64,000 nucleotides of DNA from Crocodylus rhombifer (Eukaryota; Chordata; Crocodylia; Crocodylidae), in the NCBI GenBank assembly GCA_038503035.1, contig JAVSML010021662.1, positions 124,001 to 188,000 of the forward strand, in the 5' to 3' direction. This document shows positions 57,961 to 64,000 of this stretch, one piece after another. The notes under the pieces are model-generated. The model worked only from the letters and a program-made list of their open reading frames with translations. It made no database searches and was not told where the DNA came from. Every line of letters starts with the position of its first letter. Position 1 is the first letter of the stretch. Both the position numbers and the translations under genes were made by a program.

Positions 57961-59164
57961 AAAACTATAGGTTGATGTGTTTTTATTAGGGCATTCATAA
58001 CTATCTAACAGAGCTGTGTGATAATGTTCTCGGTGAAATCATGAAACAGTTTGAATGCAACTTAGCTTGGGTTACACAACTACCAGTAAGATCAAGGTGA
58101 ACGTTGTCAGTAGATTTACAAATGTCCCTGAACCTTATAAGCATCTACTTTAGCTAGCTTCATCCTGAACCTTGTTGGAAACTTGCCATTGACTTGGGAG
58201 GCAGAATGATGTTCCGAGTGCAGTCATTCAGGGTTATATCTATATCTGAGTTTATCAGAGTCTTAACACAACACCATTTGAAACCAGGACATTTCATTTG
58301 TGGTTCACTCTCCAAAAGGAATGTTGTTCAGACCTGAAACTTGCCATGGATCCAGGAGATGTTTGAAATCATTTGGACTGAAATGAAATAAACATTTTTT
58401 TCTAAAACAGACCCACATGATTTCAGTGTAATGTGTTTTCTCCTTTGTTGTGAGGAAACCCATTTTATGATCAACATGGTTTTCCTTTGTGGCAGACAAG
58501 GTTCTTCACTTCCTTTTTTCTTCCTCCAGATTGTTTCAGCAGCAAGACAGTAATTTTGGTAGGGAAGGAAGAGGCTTTTCAGGTACCAGGGCAGCTGGAG
58601 TGCATATATGATGTCAGCTGTATTTTCAATGCAGCTGGTGAAATGCTATAAAATGAGGCTTTTAGCATTTGATTGAACAGGGATTTGCATGAATTCCAGA
58701 TGTTCACTATATGATCAATCTTTCTATGTACACAACAAGTGTCTCCCAATCCACATGTAAAACAGAGCTTGTCCAGCTTAGCACATAACTGAGTGTGTGC
58801 CTGCCTTCTTGGAAAGCTTTTGTTTGCTTTCCTGTCTGAATCGTGCACATCAGCATGTGCAAAATAGCTCTCAGGTTCAGGGGGCTCGCATTAGAATTGC
58901 CTGTCCTGGTTTCTGGTCCTTCTCGCATCCAACTTCATTTTTATCACTGGAGTTGCCTAGATTTGATGAGTGAGTGAATATATGCAGACTTGAAATGGAA
59001 AGGATTAAAGCTCTCTAAGAGTTTGGAGTATAAACACTCATGCTTCAAAGTGTAGGTCAACTAATTTGGAGGTTAGAAGGCACTTCCCATGTGGCCAGCT
59101 ATAATCTAACTGCTTCCTGAAGGGCTTTCTGCATCTCCCTGTGATGCGGCTAAGTGCTAGCTGC
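57961..59164. other. No recognisable gene
   Basis: Non-coding; overlapping 73-89 codon frames at 58579-58928 show no recognised domain. Confidence 0.4.
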
Positions 59165-59245
59165 AGTCAGAGCCAGAATACTGCACTAGGCAAATCCCTG
59201 ATCCAGTCTAGAATGGCAGTTCCCGTGTTCCTATGACTTACTATT
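59165..59245 (+). repeat. CR1-clade-like tail (ACTGGGTCAGAC family)
   Basis: AGCCAGAATACTGCACTAGG, CCTGATCCAGTCTAGAATGG, CAGTTCCCGTGTTCCTATGA: a diverged copy of the 37717-37781 family, including the degenerate octamer tail. Confidence 0.5.
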
Positions 59246-59494
59246 AATTTAGTCCATTAGAAGTGAGAATGGGGTCAGGCCCTTTGTATTTTACTGAGCC
59301 CAATGGTTACCCTTTTCTAAAGGCATCAGCGTTTTAGCTGTTACAAAGCCATGTCTGTGCAGACACAAGAACACAAGAAATAGGTTCAGTGGCCTAAGCC
59401 ATTTTCAAATAAAACTAAAAAGTTACAGGACGGAAGGAGGACCAAAGGATGAGACATAATGATAGGAGGTGGATTAGCCACTCAGTGTGCCACA

Positions 59495-59580
59495 GACTAT
59501 CCACCTGTAAAATGGGGCTAATTCTACCTCACAGAGATGTGAATTACAATGAATGAATGGCAAATACGTTGTGAAGAATA
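59495..59580 (+). repeat. MIR SINE fragment
   Basis: CCACCTGTAAAATGGGGCTA followed by ATTCTACCTCACAGAG and GAATTACAATGAATGAATGG matches the MIR 3' half in motif order with modest divergence. Confidence 0.7.
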
Positions 59581-59767
59581 GTCCTATGAAGGCTATTCTG
59601 TAAGTGCAGGTCATAGTAAAAGAATATCATCTTCTGACAGTAGGAAATTAGAGAAGAGAAGTGAAGTTAATTTTGTTAAACATTTACCACTGACCTAGTT
59701 GCTTATGGGGGAAAAAAGATCCTCTCTATGGCTTTTCCAGTAACTTATTTTGTTTCTTTTCATTCAG

Positions 59768-59897
59768 AAGGAACCTGCTGCATACCAAGCAGTCAATGAA
59801 GTATGTTTAAGTACAGTATTACTGGAACAAGATTGCCGCATCATTTGTGAACATTCCCACAGGGAAACAAAAAGAGAAAGCTGTAATAAATCTCCAG
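59768..59897 (+). other. Exon-like block with splice-site-like flanks
   Basis: A pyrimidine tract ending TTTTCATTCAG precedes 130 bases that are open in one frame (EPAAYQAVNEVCLSTVLLEQ then DCRIICEHSH) and end with CTCCAG followed by GTAAAT, a good donor. The open frame runs 59750-60070 overall. I do not recognise the peptide. No partner exon was identified in the window. It may be an exon of a long gene or non-coding RNA, or chance. Confidence 0.25.
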
Positions 59898-60509
59898 GTA
59901 AATCTTGCCTTAGTGGAGATCAATCAGCTACATCCTACTTTCAGAAGCAAACTAATTTCTTCCTGAAACCAATAGAAAATGTTGCTATTAGTATCAGGAT
60001 TTTTCAAAGAGTGGGAAGACTACTGTATTGGAATGAATATATCTTCCATATGCTCTATGGGGAAAAGTAACTTCATAGTATTGTTTACTGTAGCTTCTAT
60101 AAAGGCAAAAGCAAGAAAAAGCAAGTATATATTTTCCCCTGTGTTAAGATTACTCTGAACCTCACTAAAAGAGCAAAGCAAAACTTAAAGCAGCAGGATA
60201 TAGGAAAATCAACCCAACGTAGAGCCGCAATGTTGGTGCCTATGGTTTGTTTTCCCTGTGGCCACCATTATGAGTATGTTTAGTGATAAGGGATGTAGTG
60301 AAATGCTACTTTAGTCATAGTGATTCCAGTCTGCTGTGTCAACACATTGGGGAGTTATCAGAAATCCAGAATTACACAGAAAGGAGAAAATCATTTGTAA
60401 TGATATAATTTCCTCCCTATGTTGAGTAGCACCCTTGTTATTTACTCTAGCTCCCACTGTGGAGCAGCCTATGCTTAGTCCGATGTATGAATGGGGAAGC
60501 TACCAAGAT
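59898..60509. other. No recognisable gene
   Basis: Non-coding; nothing recognised. Confidence 0.4.
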
Positions 60510-60600
60510 GGATTAGATCACAGGCCCATTTAGTCCACTATTCTCTTTCTAATCATGGCCAATACCACATGCCTCCAAGCCACATCTCACTGATTGATCA
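60510..60600 (-). repeat. Dispersed repeat of the ACTGGGTCAGAC family, diverged
   Basis: ATCACAGGCCCATTTAGTCC, ATGGCCAATACCACATGCC: the antisense arrangement of the family seen at 59165 and 28419. Confidence 0.45.
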
Positions 60601-61458
60601 GTAGCCCTTAAAAGAAGCTGCAGAATCCCTGTAGCAGCTAATTATATCGCACCCAGCTTCAACCTGTGGAGGAAACGTTTTCCTCATTTCGATCAATGAA
60701 CCATTAGCTTATGCCCTGAAGGAGGGGGGTTTCTATCTCATATACTTTTGTACTTAACACAACTGGTTTTGAACAAATGACCTATAGTCCATTTGTCTCC
60801 ATAATGACCAGTAAGAATGATACCCCTAAGCTGACAAGTTGCAATCTCTAGGCCAACACAGAAGTAAAATGAGCCTTTTTCCTGTGCATCCCATTGAAAG
60901 GGTTAGCCACAACTTCAGGCCTTAAACTGACGGTAGTGACAGTGATTCTTACACCTCTGGTAGTGCTGGAATATTCCCAAGATGGAGCTGTGCCCTCCTT
61001 TCTCTTTTCTACGTGTGCTAGAAATGCAGCGCCAAGCTGGTAAGAATGCATGCCATTGTGGTAAAATGTGTGGTAGCAGCTACTTCAGCAGACACACTCC
61101 TAATGCCAAGAGAAATGTGTGCTTTGGATGAAATATTACCTTTTTTTGTTGAAATCAAAGCATTTCAGATAAGTCTCAGTTTTGACAAAATGTAAATGGG
61201 GGGGCGGGGGGAGGACAACCTGTGCAATATATATAAAATCAGGCTATTGTCTCATAAGCTGCATGCTTTGGTTTTCAAGAAATATAACCAAGCTTGATGT
61301 AATCTTTGAAACTGTTTCTGCACCCAGGCACTGTGTCTTCAGTGGCTAGAAATTAGATCTGAATCCAATTTGGGTCAAAAATGAAAATGATTTTAGCTTC
61401 TGTCTAACTTCTATGGTTTGGGGGCTAGATCTCAAAATCACCATGCAACTTTCATAGA
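60601..61458. other. No recognisable gene
   Basis: Non-coding; a G-rich patch lies at 61198-61214. Confidence 0.4.
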
Positions 61459-61460
61459 GG

Positions 61461-62441
61461 CTAGGGACAGACATTCAAAAAGCCTGAGTCTGAATTGATT
61501 CAGTCTTTGCAAGTTAGTCTAACCTGGCTAGGCTGAACCGGTTTGTAACTGGACAGACTTTCTCTGTGGACTGAGGAAATTCAGGCACATGCCTGCAGTG
61601 GCTCAGGCTAGAAGCTAGGGGGTGCTAGAGCAGCCCTCCCTTCCCTTCCACTGAGCTGAGCGGGGCTGTGGCCAGGCCCCCACAGGACCTAGCACTCTGA
61701 GGCAAGGCAGGGGTGTGCAATGCATGCATCTGTTGATGATATGGAGCTTTTCAATCTCCCTCTCCCTGCTTTTTTATACTGTCTGCAGCAAACTGACAGG
61801 CAAGCAAGGCAGCAGGGATCTGATAACAGTGATTATCACCTCATCAGCAAAACAATATCCTCTCAAATAGTTCAAACTCTTCTTAAATAGCTTACCAGCT
61901 GACCTGTTGATTAGCTCCAAAAAGTCTGTTCTGTCTGTCTGTCCCAGTGATATTGAACAGAGACGCCCATATTAGCTACCATACCTCATGTCTTGGGTCC
62001 ATGGAGCTGGGGGCTGTGCTGTGGGAACTGGGGGGGATTCCTGATTAACTAGGGAGCAGCTGGGGTGGGGAGGGGAGGAGAGCAGGTGGAAGCCAGGCAG
62101 ACCCTGCTGTCCCTGCAAGTCTTTCTTGGAGCTGCAGCCAGGGAGCAGAGGGGAGGAGCCAGCCCTGCTGTGGAGCAGAGAGTCCTGCCCAGTCCAGAGA
62201 GCATGCTGGGATGCTGGGGGAGTCTGACTTATCTTAAAGCAACAAGGGGTCTGGGACAGACATTGCAATAACTGGTTTGACCCAAATCAGTTAAGTCTGA
62301 TACTATATTCAACCAGGTTTATCTCAGACTGGTTTCAGCCATTTTCAAACTGGTTTATGTGCACTGAACATCTGTTCTGTTGCAGGTTTAAACCAGTTTC
62401 TGATCACTTAAACCAGTTTATATGTAATGTCTGTCCCTAGC
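61461..62441. mobile_element. Non-autonomous DNA transposon, 17-bp perfect end match
   Basis: GGCTAGGGACAGACATT (61459-61475) and its exact inverse AATGTCTGTCCCTAGCC (62426-62442) bound a 0.98-kb segment. Possible 8-bp flanks CATAGAGG and CAAATAGG match at 6 of 8, so a hAT origin is plausible. Subterminal regions repeat AAACCAGTTT/AACTGGTTT. The centre is GC-rich and non-coding; the overlapping frames 61972-62271 are composition artefacts. Confidence 0.75.
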
Positions 62442-62442
62442 C

Positions 62443-64000
62443 AAATAGGACTGTTTAATTAGGAGAAGCCAAGAAGTAAGTTTGCTGTAATTAAAATAAA
62501 GAATGATCTGGGGAAGATTATATTGTACCTATCTATTTAAGGTGCTGTACTGCTGGCTATTGTTGTCATATTCTAGGCAATGGGACCTATCTGTTGCTGT
62601 TTGGTAAATAAGGGTGATGGGAATGGGAGAAGGAGTTTGAGGCACAAAAAGAATACAGAAGCAGGCCCTAACTTGGTCCCTAGTTGTTTAAAAATATGTG
62701 GGACCAAAATCAGCCCAAGTAGGGGTAGCAGCTCCAATGAAAGTCACTAGACCCTGAACATACGTTAGGAAAAAAGAATTATAGTTGTTTGCTACATTTA
62801 CAAACAACAATTATCTATTCTGAGGATTAGCCCTTTGACCTGGTATCTTGATTTCAGGTAGCGCGTTCAGTACTGTAGATAAATCCACGACTAGAATAGG
62901 CTGCTAGAAGCTACTACAGTGAATGTCAGTACAGAGCACTTCGAAGCCAACATGGTGCCGAAGTCAGAAGCTCTTTCCCTCTCAGGGAGATTAAACTTCT
63001 TTTGAAAAGTATCATTAGTTCATGTCTTGTGCAGTAGGTGAAGTTGGGAAGCATTTTATATCAAAAACAAGCACTGATATGAGCTTTTATATAAAGAAAC
63101 AGCCTAGGGTGTTTCTAATGAGGAAGACTCTAACCCCATTAGTAACATTCATGATCCTTTTATAGGCTTTTGCCCTCTGTGCACAAGGGTGCCACTTAAG
63201 GATAAAAATACAGATTGGGAGACTATCAGAAATATCAATTTGGATTCCACTCTACTAAATTGGATAAGCTTTCAGCAGCTGAAAAAGGGACTCTGTTACC
63301 TCTAACAAAATCCTAACTGTATTACTGGCACAGGAAATCCAGTAGAGTGGCCTCATCAAACAAGCTGCTTGTAAGTTAAATGAAAATAAAATAGAATAAG
63401 AGTAGGGAACTCAGGAAGGTGTATAGCCATGATATAAAACCAAATAAGCAGAGAAATCTCCCTATACTTCTATATAGTTGACATTTTTAAACATGCAAAA
63501 TTTGGGACCCCAAACTTGCCAGTTTATGTATAATAATTGCATACAGTGCCATCAGTTCAGGTAAATATTACTTTAAATGCATAAGCAAAAAGAATCAGAT
63601 GCCCTTGGGTAATAAGTGTGACTGAAAGAAGACTATCATTATATACTGATTTATATTTATAGCCCCTTGTGCAGGTGCTTCCCTCCTATGTTAAATATAT
63701 TTGAGATTATATGCAAAATTGAACAACTTAATGGCCTGGACAAGTTTGATGACAATGCTTTAATTGCCACTGTTTCTCCACCATTCCTCACAAGGGTGAT
63801 CTGCTGTCTTTCATGGAGGCATTTCCTAAGAAAGTAATTTTAGGAGTTTAAGTCAGCTGCCTTTGCCCATTCACTTATAACCAAAGTAAAATTACAGTTC
63901 TAGGAATAATTATGAGCCTTAACAGTGCCATTTGTGAAAACCTAGAGAAAGGGAAATGAAAGCCTAAGAAAACACATCCGATCTTTGGTATTTCCCTGCA
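62443..64000. other. No recognisable gene
   Basis: AT-rich non-coding DNA to the window edge; nothing recognised. Confidence 0.45.

Noticed and set aside
1..64000. tRNA genes, snRNA genes or other housekeeping RNAs
   Set aside because: I looked for B-box-like GGTTCGA strings and found only TGGTTCGAGACT near 12370, with no cloverleaf around it.

Overview
This window is vertebrate (amniote) nuclear DNA. It is AT-leaning, has no bacterial-style gene packing, and every long open reading frame belongs to a transposable element. The repeat mix is CR1-clade LINEs of several ages (3' ends carrying GGAAGGGACC and a CTAGTC/CTAGTCC block, with octamer tails), many hAT DNA transposons, Penelope-like and MIR-like fragments, and a probable RTE-type LINE. 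That mix points to a sauropsid, most likely a crocodilian. The host assignment is an inference from repeat families. I found no convincing host protein-coding gene; one isolated exon-like block at 59768-59897 is the only candidate.

Layout. 1-14.9 kb: unannotatable DNA with a foldback hairpin (172-305), MIR-like and other dispersed fragments, a GC-rich stretch with CCAAT and GC boxes plus a degenerate tandem array (12.2-13.0 kb), and an AT microsatellite. 15.1-22.1 kb: the centrepiece. A hAT transposon with matching ends (15148/22149) and an 8-bp target duplication carries a decayed BED-finger transposase on the minus strand. A 3.36-kb CR1 LINE, almost intact in ORF2 and keeping the esterase-like end of ORF1, has inserted into it. 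23.1-24.1 kb: a non-autonomous hAT relative containing three tandem copies of a module that occurs once in the big hAT. 25.3-26.8 kb: a second, older CR1.

28-38 kb: an LTR-like low-complexity region, a plus-strand CR1 tail, a Penelope-like fragment with a decayed hammerhead-ribozyme-like core, a 75-bp-armed inverted repeat enclosing another hAT element, a third CR1, and a candidate solo LTR (36919-37522). 38-51 kb: mostly featureless DNA with several MITE-like elements (41.2, 46.3, 47.7 kb), snapback hairpins (45.4 and 48.5 kb), a CpG-rich LTR-like block (43.4-44.3 kb), a LINE C-terminal fragment (44.7-45.1 kb) and a possible 5S-derived SINE. 52-58 kb: an RTE-type LINE split by a hAT MITE with a clear target duplication, then two CR1/L3-type relics in opposite orientations. 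59-64 kb: MIR, the exon-like block, and a 0.98-kb element with 17-bp perfect terminal inverted repeats.

The interpretable biology is a layered transposon record: ancient L3/MIR/Penelope fragments, then RTE and older CR1s, then hAT families that share terminal sequence but differ in subterminal motifs, then a young CR1. I see no operon, CRISPR array, RNA operon or defence system, and no clear undescribed multi-gene system. The least expected structural signals are the shared-terminus hAT families, the hammerhead-like core, and the inverted-repeat structures.
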